Source: Earliella scabrosa
Lineage: Eukaryota > Basidiomycota > Agaricomycetes > Polyporales > Polyporaceae
NCBI GenBank assembly: GCA_022605405.1
Contig: JABYQQ010000013.1
Location: 372,001-436,000, forward strand
Length of the DNA: 64,000 bases
Direction of reading: 5' to 3'
Numbering within the stretch: position 1 is the stretch's first letter; each line of letters starts with the position of its first letter. The notes under the pieces were generated by a model that saw only the letters and a program-made list of their open reading frames with translations, had not been told where the DNA came from and did no database searches. Below are positions 1 to 10,058 of this stretch, in pieces. Position numbers and translations under genes: made by a program.

Positions 1-1148
1 GTTGACAAGGAGGAACGCGCGGCCAGGGTGAGCCCACTTGTCCCTTCCTATTGATCCCCCCGTGATGGAATCTTCCCACCGCCCGCTCACACGACACTGT
101 GCGCTGCGACTAACCATACTTGCCATCTTCTAGCACACGGAGACGCTCAAGCTGCTGTTCGTGCTATACTTCAGCGTGCTCAAGAACCCTCATCCGACGC
201 CGCTGCTCCCGGCGGCGCTGCGCGGCATCGCGAAATTTGCACACCTCGTCAACATCGACTTCTTCAAGGACCTCCTCCAGGTCCTCAAGACGCTCATGAC
301 CCGGGACGAAGAAGCCGCCGCTATTGTTGACACGAAAACGGACACGTCGCGTTCTTCGCCTGCGCCTGGCCCGCACGCCATGTCGGACATCGCCACCGTA
401 CAGCATCAGCTCTTGTGTATCGTGACCGCCTTCGAGCTTCTCTCCGGACAAGGTACGCACCCCATTTTCCTGGGCCCCGCTTCCCATTTCCCTCCAGCGC
501 ATCTGCACACGCGGAGCTGACGCAACGATCTCCCATCGCCCGCGCCCGCACCCGAATCTGCGGCAAACGGCAAAAAAAAACCGAAACCGAACACAAACTT
601 ATCTCTCTCTCTCTCTCTCAGGCGAAGCACTCGACATTGATCTCAGCGACTTCGTCAACCGCCTCTACGCCATCCTCCCCTATCTCGCGCTCTTGCCCGA
701 CATCGAGACGCCCCCACCCCGCGCTGCCGCTGCCGCTGCTGCACGCGGCCCGCCCCCGCAGTCCCCCGCAGACGTCCTCTTCCGCGCGCTGCAGCTCGCC
801 TTCACCCCGCGCTCGGCGTCCGCGGCGCCCCCCGCGTGGCGGTCCGCAGCGTTCGCGAAACGGCTGCTCTCCGCCGCGCTGCACTGGCCGCCGCCGACGG
901 CCGCGCGGGCGATCGGGCTCGTCGCGGAGCTCGTCGAGCGCGACCCCAAGCTCGAGGCGCTGCTCTCGACGGAGGACCGCGCGGGGAACGGCGTGTACCG
1001 GCCGGACGTGGACGACCCGCAGGTGTGCAACGCGTTCGGGAGCTCGTTCTGGGAGCTGCACACGCTCGCGGCGGGACACTGGGCGGAGCAGGTGCGCGTC
1101 GCTGCGGGGAAACTTTTGGACTCTCATTCTTTGTCGTCGTCGGTGTGA
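1..1148 (+). CDS. NOC3: Nucleolar complex protein 3 (Noc3), C-terminal part
   Basis: Partial gene; the 5' end lies left of the window. The exons are 1-27, 134-452 and 622-1148, with introns 28-133 and 453-621 (GT-AG, phases 0 and 1) and a stop at 1146-1148. The reading around KLLFVLYFSVLKN, GIAKFAHLVNIDFFKDLL and the later FVNRLYAILPYLALLP is typical of the CBF/Noc3 C-terminal helical-repeat region. Noc3 family proteins act in the nucleolus in 60S pre-ribosome maturation and, in yeast, in replication licensing. The last 170 residues contain an Ala/Pro-rich insert after the conserved segment and then a helical tail. It converges on the TEA factor gene, whose stop is about 820 bases away. The family call rests on recognition of the conserved block and has not been checked by a search. 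Confidence 0.85.
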
Positions 1149-1967
1149 GCGTACATGTGGTGTGTAACGTAGTAGCTGTGCTATGTACAGTGGTTCGCCC
1201 CGCGCGGCGGAGGGTTGTGTACCGGACAGAATGGTGTGTGTGTCGTGTCTGGGAGAACGTACCTGCCGCGCGGGGTATACTACAATACAGCGGGGCCGGT
1301 AAAAGGGAAGTACAGTACGCGAGACACTGAGGTAACGGTGCGGCCGGCTAGCGATGTACGTGACGGGAAGCGGAGGCAGAAGGGAGATCCGGGGGGACTG
1401 AGGGGGGACAGACACAGACAATGCGTAGCTCAGAGCCGGTAGGTGATACAGAGTGCGATCCTGGCGAGCTATATCTACAGTGCGGAAGCCGTTTCATGAC
1501 GAGGCGTGACGAAGATGCTACAAAACAGAAGAAGAAGAGAGCCGTGTAGGGCTGCAGGACACGGCGAGGCCAAAAAAAGCCAAAGAGCCAAAAAAGCGGC
1601 CGGTGAATACATCAGCAACGGGCGCGTGAGGGGGGACGGGACGAGGGGAGGGGCAGGGGGAGGGGTAGGGGCGAGGGCACTACAACATGGTGATGCCGAC
1701 CGAAACAACAAAATGCGGAGATTGAGAGATGATGTCCTGCAGGTGCAATAAATAATATATGCGCGGCATGGGCATGGTCCGGTCAGCAAAGGGAGATAAA
1801 TACGCAAAGCGGGGTGGTTCCGCGCAGGAGCCAAAGTACGGGGGGTCGAAGAAGAGTTCGTGCACGGAGCGCCAGCGATCGGCAGGTACAAGGGGGCGCC
1901 AGACACGTCGGAGAGAGGGAGAGAAGAGAGAAGCAGATCAGCAGAGACGCACGCGCTGCGGTCACGG
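1149..1967. other. Intergenic, shared 3' flank
   Basis: This is the gap between the convergent NOC3 and TEA factor stops. Long open frames on both strands are GC-rich shadows with no recognisable protein. The stretch at about 1615-1680 is a G-rich low-complexity tract. I see no RNA gene here. Confidence 0.6.
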
Positions 1968-3800
1968 TCACTGGGGCGCGGAGAACCCGAACGGCAGCGG
2001 CGGGGGAGGGTATGTGTACATCAGCCGGGCGGCGGCGGACATGTCGTCCACGCCGCTCCCGGTCCCGCTCGGGACGCTCGTGCGAGTGAACAGAGGCGAC
2101 TGCGACGCGCTGGCGAACGCCTGCGCGAAGGTCGGCGAGTGTGGGGAGACCGGTGGAGAGGGGGACGGGATGAGCGGGAACGATGACGCGGTGGAGGACG
2201 TGGGTGCGGACGCGGACGCCCCCCGCCAAGGGTACTTCTGGAAGCCGATGAGCTCCATCGCGGGCGCCGTGCGCGTCGCGTCGGCCGCGCGCTCGATGTG
2301 GTAGACGAGCACCGCGAGGACTTCGTTGTCCACCACAACCTGTTGCGTGATCGTGCGGACTGCAGAAGAAGGGAGAGCCAGACAGAGACAGGAAGGAGGG
2401 AATGCATGTGGGTCAGCGCGTGATTATCGCATGGTGAGGACGCGGTGTGGAAGGGGCATCGCGTGGACGTACCTGAGTCGAGCCAATGACAGCGGGTAAG
2501 AGCGGAATCTGGCAGATATGCGTATGCTGTCTGCGGTGACGACGGGTCGGTGACGAGGCCGAGCTGAAGCTCCGGTGTCGTCGCTTGCGTGAATAGTCCG
2601 AGGTCCTGAGAGACGACCGTCCTGCCCGTTCCCCAGCTCTTCGTCTGGCACTTGGCAATACTCGTCCAAGGGGTTGCAAAGGAGACGGCGCCGTTCACGC
2701 CCTGAAGATTGGGCGGACACCGAAGATCCGCAACCGGGGGCATCGTGACGCGCAGATGGAGGAACGTACGCGAGGGCGATGAGGGGTTCGCGCCGACGAG
2801 CCGGTCGACGTTGATGGAGAGGGGCACCATGCCGTCGGCCCAAAAGTAGAGGCTCGATATTCGGTTTGGCAGTGATATGGTGTAGTCCGCGGGTGTTTCG
2901 GAGAACGACGGAGTGGGAAGGGTGAAAAGGGCCGGATCCATCGCAAGCGGCTCAAGTTTGATGGACATCGGTGTCATAGGATGCGTGGTCCGTGGCGGTG
3001 ACGACAGGTCAGGGAAGCCAGAGTCTGGGATGCCCGCGGCGAACACCTCTTCGACAGGGAGATCGGGGAAGGGTGACGCTTGGCATGGCGGTGACAAGGA
3101 AGGGTATGATGCAGGAGTCGGCAACTCGGGAGGGAACTCCGATGTGGTATACTCCGGTGTGGACGAGGAGGAAGATGAGCCGGCCGAAGACTCGGGTAGC
3201 TCGAGCTGGCTAGTGGACGCAGAGTCGGGAGAGCCCCCCTGCGTGCTCTTTGTCTGGGAGAGCAGCCCGTTTTCCTGGAAGAGCTCCTCACCTCCAGCGA
3301 CAAGGTGAAATTCTGCGTGAGCGGTCATCAGCGATTGGCGTGGCGTGGGGAGGGCGCAAAGTCAATTACCTGGCTGCCCCCTCCACATATTGCGCAAGAC
3401 CTGGATGTGACTCGCGACCTGCTTCTTGGTTCGCTCAATGCCGTGCTTGTGGAGGTGGTCGACGAGGAACTGATTCCGCCACCGACTGCGACCACGCGAG
3501 TAGGTCGCCCAGGGCGAGCCCCAGTAATCGCGAAGACCTAGACGCGTCGCGCGGGGATATTGAGCACGAGCGCGACGCGTGAATTGGAGTGATTGGAGAC
3601 GCACCGTCGACAAAGATCTTCTCGACCTCTTTGGACCAGACCTCGCTGCCGTCCTTGAGGAGCTTGTGGTGCTTGCGCGCGGGGGTGAGGTTTTCGGGCA
3701 TGCGGTCGATGGTGGCGGGGGCGGAGCGGGGAGGGGAGGGGGAGAGAGAGGCGAGGACAGACTTGCGGCGGCGGTAAGCGGAGGCTACTTCTCTGCCCAT
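1968..3800 (-). CDS. TEA/ATTS-domain transcription factor (AbaA/Tec1 family)
   Basis: Four exons read on the minus strand: 3605-3800, 3370-3537, 2473-3312 and 1968-2359, giving 531 residues. The start is the ATG at 3800-3798. Joining exons 1 and 2 across the intron 3538-3604 creates a TEA domain at about residues 50-120: a first helix with EVWSKEVEKIF, then RGRSRWRNQFLVDHL, then the recognition segment TRKQ-like KKQVASHIQVLRN. TEA factors bind CATTCC-type sites and control development (conidiation in AbaA, filamentation in Tec1). The rest is Ser/Pro-rich, with a middle beta-rich region from about residue 270 (SSLYFWADGMVPLS onward) that looks like the conserved fungal C-terminal domain. A TATA-like AT-rich patch at about 3900-3910 lies upstream. 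The target genes are not visible from this sequence. Confidence 0.88.
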
Positions 3801-4969
3801 GAGTGTTGTCGGGATCGCACGCGAAGGGGAGGAGGATATGGAAGGTATAAAGGGGACGGGTAACCTGGGCGAGGGATGCCGACATAAAGCCGGAAGGGGA
3901 ATATATATACTGGACGGGGCTGGCGGAAGCGTCGAGAGATTAGAGCAGTCGGGCGCTGCGCTGAGAGCCGAAGGGACTCGTGATCCGGGTATGGCAAGCA
4001 AGGTCCGCTGATTGGGAGCCAGTCTGAGCTGAGCGAGGTCAGAGCCGACGGTCAGACACACAAAACGGCCCACAGCCCCTGACGCTCCGTTTTAGCCTGG
4101 ATTCGATCGGGGGTTAACGTCTTTTCGCAGAACCGCCAGGAATGGAAACACGCCCTCACCGTCTTCTCCGCCCAGCGTCCCCTGCGCGCTCGACCGTCCC
4201 TCGCCCGTTGGAGGATAGTGTGCGAAGCGGGCTGCACCCCAGACGTCCGCGGAAATGGGCCCCAGTGGGCACGGCCGGGGCCGCCGCTGGACGGGGAAGA
4301 CGACCGGCATCGCGGGCAATGCGAAGGGCTGGGGCGCGTTCACACCGGGAGCCTTTGAGCCTTCCCGAAAAGGAGCGGGCATCGTGGGCACGGGTGGGGG
4401 ACAAAAGCGGGGGCCAGAAAGGAAAGGGACGGCAGCCTGGGGCACGGGCAGCGTTGGTCGAGGGCCGAGGAATCGGGGCTGCTGATGGTCGCCAGTCGTC
4501 GCCAGTCCGAGTCCGAGTCCGAGTCCGAGTCGCCGCGCGGGCAAGAGAGAAAGCGCAGGCGCGGACGGGCTCGCGTGGGACGATGGGAGTGGGCAGTGGC
4601 TGGCGGTGAGTAGACACGCCCCCTCCACGCGTCCCACTCCCAGATCGCCCCCCAGCCCTCGAATCTCGCCCCCTGCGCCCGCGGACGACCACGCTCGCTC
4701 GGCCGCCACGCTTTCCGGCAGCTGCGACCCCGCCCGGCGTAGAGTTGGCGATTGCCAATGCGTGGCGACCACTCCGAACCTCTTTCCGCCTGCGCGTCTG
4801 CCAGCTCACTCTCCGGCCCCTCGGGCCATCCTCCGCACCCGCACTTCGGTTCGAGTGCCGGTCGCTCTGACTCCTCTCTGGCGCGCACAGGGAGCGTCAG
4901 AAGCTGGTCCGTGTTTGGTCACAGTTCTGGTCCGAGAGCGCCACAGCCTCAGACTCGTTGTCGCCCGCG
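3801..4969. other. Divergent promoter region, TEA factor / VPS23
   Basis: A 1.17-kb spacer between divergently transcribed genes. It has AT-rich TATA-like runs near 3844 and 3901-3910 and a hexamer repeat at 4504-4531. The 226-codon open frame on the minus strand at 4092-4772 has biased Pro/Gly/Arg composition and no recognisable domain, so I did not call it. Confidence 0.6.
4504..4531. repeat. Short tandem hexamer repeat
   Basis: The unit AGTCCG is repeated four times plus a partial copy in the upstream region of VPS23. It is a simple-sequence repeat with no evident function. Confidence 0.9.
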
Positions 4970-7636
4970 ATGAGCAGGACAGAGTCCCTGACACACAAGT
5001 GGCTCCGCCAGAACCTCCAGCCGTATGCTAACAAGGATGCCGTCTTCGCCCACGTCGACGCCGTCTTGTCCCGCCATCCCACCATCCGGCCCAAGACAGA
5101 CGTGTACAGTCAGTCCCATCCTCCTCTCCTCGATCCGCTGCTCACCACTCTCCGGTCTTAGCTTACGACGACGGACGGACCCAGCTCCTGCTCTGTCTGC
5201 ATGGCCTGCTTCCAATAGCTTTCCGCGGAGCATCCTACAACATCCCGATCGCTATCTGGCTGCCACGCGACTACCCCCGGAACCCGCCAATCGCCTATGT
5301 CGTTCCTACCAGCGATATGCTCGTCCGAGCGGGCCCGGACATGGACGTCAGCGGTCGATGTTTCGTCCAATATATCCGCAATTGGGAACGCAAGAGCGAG
5401 GTCTGTTGCTGCAAATCCCGCCGGGACGACACACTCATGCTCACTTCTCTTCCTGCAGGGCTGCAGTCTTGCTGCGCTCTTAGAAGCGATGCAGGACGCG
5501 TTTTCTCGTGAGCCGCCAGTCTATGCCAGGCCCAAGGATGCTGCTGCACCGACACCGTCCTCGGTGCAGACCGCTCGTCCTCCGGTCTCTGCATCGACCT
5601 CGTCCGATTACGCCCATCGTCCTCCTCCACCGCTCCCTGGAGATCGCGCCCCTTCTGCTGGGACGCCTGCACAGATGACACCCTCCGACATGCAGCCCGG
5701 AGGGCCGCCTCCTCTGCCTGCCAAACCGGGCGTACCCGCGAGTTCAAACGTCTTCTCGCCTTCTCGAAGCACGTCCGTCCCACTCCCCCACGCGTCCACG
5801 ACCGTCCCGAGTCAATCACCGGCTACCATCAGCTCTGTGAGTGCAACGTTTCACGCTGCTTGTCTGCCCGACCCGCGGACACTGATCACATCGATGATCG
5901 CCGATTCGACGACCGAACAGCCCGCCCTCGCGATGATGAGGCCACCGCCACCGCTCCCCCCGCAAGAATTGACCGCGCCCGCCCACTTGCAGAATTCGCC
6001 GGTCCCTCCCAGCTATGCGTCACACGGCCGCACGTCTGTCGACTTGCCTACGAGCACTCCGCATTGGCCGGCCGGCGTCCCATCGAGTCCAACGTACCAA
6101 GCTCGATCACATGCGCCATATCGGGCAACTGGCCAATCGCCCTCTCCGCCCCCTCCCCCGCCGCTGCCACCCGCTGTCTCTGCTTCAATAACCGGCGTGG
6201 GCCCACCAGCCGGCCCATACGGTGGCACAGTGCAGCACGGGTACGCTCCGTACGCTCAGTCACCGGCGCCACCACCATTCGCGCAATCGGTAGGTGGGAT
6301 GGGTAGTCCGCCGTACGTTGCCTCACCCGCGAGCCATGGTACCGTCCCTCCACCATTTCCGCCCGTATTTTCGCCCGCAGCAGCACCAATACCAGCCCCA
6401 GCACCTCCGCCACCACCGCCGCCACCATCGGTGCCGGCGCCTGACCTGCTTGACGCGGAAGATGAGAGCGCAGCTGGGGGCCCGTCGACCTCTCCACCTC
6501 CAACGGTGCTCGCCGCGCCACCGCGCCCGCCCAACCCCGAGCTCCTGCGCCTGCACGACCAGGTACACGCCAAGATCGCGTCGGAGCTCGCGTCGCTCTC
6601 CCAGGCGATGGCGCTCGACGCGGAACGCCTGCGGGCGAACCAGACGGACCTGCTCGCGGGCGAGCCTGCGATCCGCGACGAGATGGCGCGGCTGGAGGCC
6701 GTGAGGGACGTGTGCCGCGGCGTGGCGGCGCGCTTGGAGGGGGTTGTCGCGGCTGGGGAGCGGAACGTCGCTGAGCTCAGGCGGAAGGGCGACCCCGAGG
6801 TTGACGAGATGATCTGTTCGACGACGATCGTGTACAATCAGTTGCGTGTTTACTCTTCTTCGCCTTTCGCCCGAAACACATTCGCTGACCATCTCTTGCT
6901 TTTTCGCTTTCGTCTCTGTTTTTTTTTCTCCCCTGGCTGCTCTGCAATCGTGCGATTTGGGCATGGTTGCATTCCGCTAATTGTCTCCTTTACGCCCCGT
7001 CACCCGTCAATCCGTCGCCCGTCGCCCCGAAACGACGGATGCACGGCTCGCACCGATGATGCCCTCACGCCTATCTATGCCTATACCTCGTACGGGCGTG
7101 CTGCACTGCAGACTCATAAATTTGGTGGCCGAGGACAACGCGATCGAGGACACCATCTACCATCTGCATCGGGCCCTCAACACGGGCCGCGTCGACCTCG
7201 AGCGGTTCCTACGGGTACGTCATCCATCGTTGATTGCGAGCATGTCCACCTCCACCATTTCCCCCCAGTCCCGTTCCAGTCGCTGTCCCATTCGCAGCAG
7301 TGGTTTCGTTCACATGCATACAGTCCCCCCTTCTCCGTTCTCGTGGCTTCACAGACCCACAGCCTCGTCCCCCCTCGCCCTCTCCCTTTCCTCAATGTCC
7401 TCCTCTTGCCCTCCCCTCCCCTCTCCCTCCCCTCCCCTCTCACCAGGCTGCATCACAATCACCCCTCTGCCACCGAAGCCAAACGTGCGAGCTGACAGAC
7501 GCGGTCTTACCCCCCCTCACAGGTCACGCGCGTGCTCGCGGAGGAGCAGTTCATGAAGCGCGCCCTCGTCGAGAAGATACAGTCCGGGATCCCGCACGCG
7601 AGCTCGGAGTGGCCCGTGTCGCCGGAATGGCGGTGA
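4970..7636 (+). CDS. VPS23: ESCRT-I subunit Vps23/Tsg101
   Basis: Exons 4970-5108, 5162-5400, 5459-6840, 7112-7214 and 7523-7636 give 658 residues. Residues 1 to about 145 form a UEV (catalytically dead E2-like) domain that binds ubiquitin and PTAP-type late-domain peptides; the YNIPIAIWLPRDYP and PPIAYVVPT stretches are characteristic. A long Pro/Ser-rich linker follows, including poly-Pro runs at about 6400-6430. A coiled coil begins near LRLHDQVHAKIASELASL. The C-terminal steadiness box is built from exons 4 and 5 (LVAEDNAIEDTIYHL, then EEQFMKRALVEKI), which normally anchors Vps23 in the ESCRT-I headpiece. The protein sorts ubiquitinated cargo into multivesicular endosomes. Positions 5837-5920 form an in-frame, stop-free 84-base segment with good splice ends, so a 630-residue isoform is possible. 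Confidence 0.92.
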
Positions 7637-10058
7637 ACCCAAGAGCGGGTTCGAGCCCCACCCCCTCCCGGCCCCCCCAGTGTCTGTGTCTGTTTGTCTC
7701 GGCGTTTTTCTCACTCTCGGAGTTCGGACTTGGAGACCCAGGGAAGGGTTAGAGGCGGGGGTGCAGGGTGGGGAGCGCGCGCTGGCGGATCAGAGGAAGA
7801 CAGGAAGGACGGGAAGGATGGGAAGACGGGAAGACGGAGAAGGGACACGCCTGCGCGCACGCGATGGGGGTGTTCGAAAGCGAACGAACTCAGACGAACT
7901 CGAGCGTGTCCGGACCCCGAAGCGCGGGGCGCAGTCGCGGGCGCAGCGTGGACGAGCGGACGTAGCGACGCTTGATAGGTAGAAGCGGACTGGGAAGCGG
8001 AAGATCCAATACACTCCCATACACTCCCCCTTCCTCCCATGGACCTTCTGTCAGACAGCCGCACTGCGTGAGTGCGGGCAGCTCACGGGAGCGAGGAAGA
8101 TTTGAGGACGAAAGCGACGAAAGCGACGAGAAGGACGAGAAGCGCGACGATTGTCGGCGCCCTCCAGTCTCACGCTCCTCGCGCTCTCCCACTCAATCCC
8201 AGGCAAGGCAGGCTTGTCCCCTTCTTCCCTCCTCTGCGTGGTGTTAGGCTCGCAAGGTGGGGTGCAAACTATACATAGCGCGCACCCCGTCCCGTCCCTC
8301 GACTAGTCTCAAACCCGAAGCACGACTTGTCCCCGTTTCGTGCTAGCCGCAAACCCGCCCAGGCCGATACGTCTTTTTGCCCGCGCTCGCCTTGTCCGGG
8401 ACCTGCCACAGGGCGCGTCCGTCGTGGCATAGCGCACCTGGCAGCTGGTACACGGGTGCGCATCAACAAGCAAGCACGACGCGCCACCGTGCGCGCTGCC
8501 ATCCCCGGCGAATGCGCGGAATCCGAGAGCACGTACGGCGAGCGGCCGCGGACGACGGGCGCGCACTCGGCGTGCGGGCGAAAAGGAGCGGTGGCGCGGG
8601 CTTGTTTACCCAGCAAGGGCGCGAGGCGTGGAACACATGGCTACCGTACGCCTGCCCCGTAGGCGCCCGCGGCGTCTCGCCCTCGTTGAACTTCGAAGTT
8701 CTTCTCTGCGCTTCGGATCCATGCGCCCGTGTACGTGGTCCCGAGCCCCGACAAGTGCCCCGTTGCCCCACACAGGCTCTCTCAGCGGTACGTGCTTCGA
8801 AGTCCGCACCGCTCGGACTCGGGCCTTCCTGGATGCCAAACGTGACTCGGGGCATGGGGAGATGGGGGCCAAGGGACGCCGTTTCGACGACGCGACCATG
8901 GCTGAAGCTCGCGAACCAGTCGCTGGGCGTGGGTGTGGGTGCCGCAGAGCCCAAGCGGGTTCCACGATCATTGACGCGGCCCTGGTGCGGCCTAAATGCT
9001 TGCATGGCTTTGGGTTTGGGTTTGGGGAGCTGACCGGATCGCGAGGCTGCGCGACGTCATCGGTGCAAGTGAGAAGAGAGATGACCGAGCAAGCTGCCAG
9101 TATACTGTATATGTGCATGCACAGCCCGAGCTGAGTAACTCCTTCTAAGTTGGCGGCCGCCGGAGTGCCCGACGGGCTCGGGGAACGGCGAGTTGCTGGT
9201 GGAGATGACGAAGAGAGACTTATGTGGAGAGGTCCGAACACGCACCTCCATCGCGCCGTTTTGACAATTTACAAAGTCATCGTGGCCCTTCCAGTCTCCA
9301 GACGGTGAATCCCGAAAGGAACTTGTCCGACAGACGGGACTGTACGTACGTAACCGCGCGCAGTTCAGGTTAACTGGCATGTGCGAATGCCCTGCTACAG
9401 ATTAACACCAAGATCATGACGCGCACATAGCTAGACAGAGTCTCAATCAAGAGTCGAACGACCGAGCGATGCGCTAGTTGATGAGCTGGAGCTCAAAGTA
9501 CGTTCGAGCCTGAACGAGACTGGCGACTGCAGTTCTCCGCCCTGTCCCTGCACTGCGCTCGCTCTGTCAATCGTGATGGTCGGCGGGTACCTGACACGCT
9601 CAGTTTCGATGCAGAGAGACCAAGTAGCAAACACCTGTGGGACGTATCTTGCTAGTGAACCATCCGCTTGACTGGGAGAAGACATGGCATTGGGGCGGTG
9701 ATGCTCTGATGTACGCTCGAGTTCGCTCCGAACATGAAAAGCCATAGTGTGATCATTCACCAGCGACCGTAACGTACGGATACAGTACACCTATCGTATA
9801 GATATCGTCATAAAGCAAGGGCAAGAACATACGGATGCGGATTCGATAGGAGCGTTCCACCAGACAAGAAGAGACCAGACGACAGGCGACAGACAGCAAA
9901 GGGCACGACAGTTCGCGAGCAGCATCGACAGAAAAGACGATCGGGCGACAGGGGAGGGCACATAGGAAGAGATAAGAAACATACATCTTGAACAGAACAA
10001 AGGGCGAACCGTCAATAAAGCGTTTAGAAACACGACAAGACCACAAGCAGTCTACAGC
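7637..10058. other. Gene-poor 2.4-kb interval
   Basis: This lies between the convergent ends of VPS23 and the HEH/MSC gene. The left part holds purine-rich low-complexity DNA (about 7790-7850 and 8095-8150). The middle (8300-9130) is very GC-rich with overlapping long open frames on both strands that show no domain, no signal peptide and no sensible splice structure. A GGGTTT triplet repeat sits at about 9008-9026. The right part (9130-10058) is less GC-rich and also shows no recognisable gene. An undetected non-coding RNA or fast-evolving gene cannot be excluded. Confidence 0.55.

Noticed and set aside
618..1421. 267-codon open frame antisense to the last NOC3 exon.
   Set aside because: It is Arg-rich and mirrors the GC-biased NOC3 coding exon, with no independent support.
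4092..4772. 226-codon open frame on the minus strand upstream of VPS23.
   Set aside because: GC-rich composition opens all frames here. It has no domain, a Gly-Leu repeat caused by the hexamer repeat, and it lies in a promoter region.
7646..7662. GGGTTCGAGCCCC, like a tRNA B box.
   Set aside because: It lies just after the VPS23 stop, without an A box or cloverleaf upstream.
9008..9026. GGGTTT-type telomere-like repeat.
   Set aside because: Only three units, and basidiomycete telomeres use TTAGGG, so it is a simple repeat.
8606..9241. 211-codon minus and 168-codon plus frames overlapping each other.
   Set aside because: Both are open only because of GC content. Neither shows a domain or splice-consistent structure.
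9430..9480. Minus-strand stretch resembling the anticodon arm of a tRNA-Lys (loop CTCTTGA with a 5-pair stem).
   Set aside because: There is no matching acceptor stem or T-arm B box at the right distance. At best a worn relic, more likely chance.
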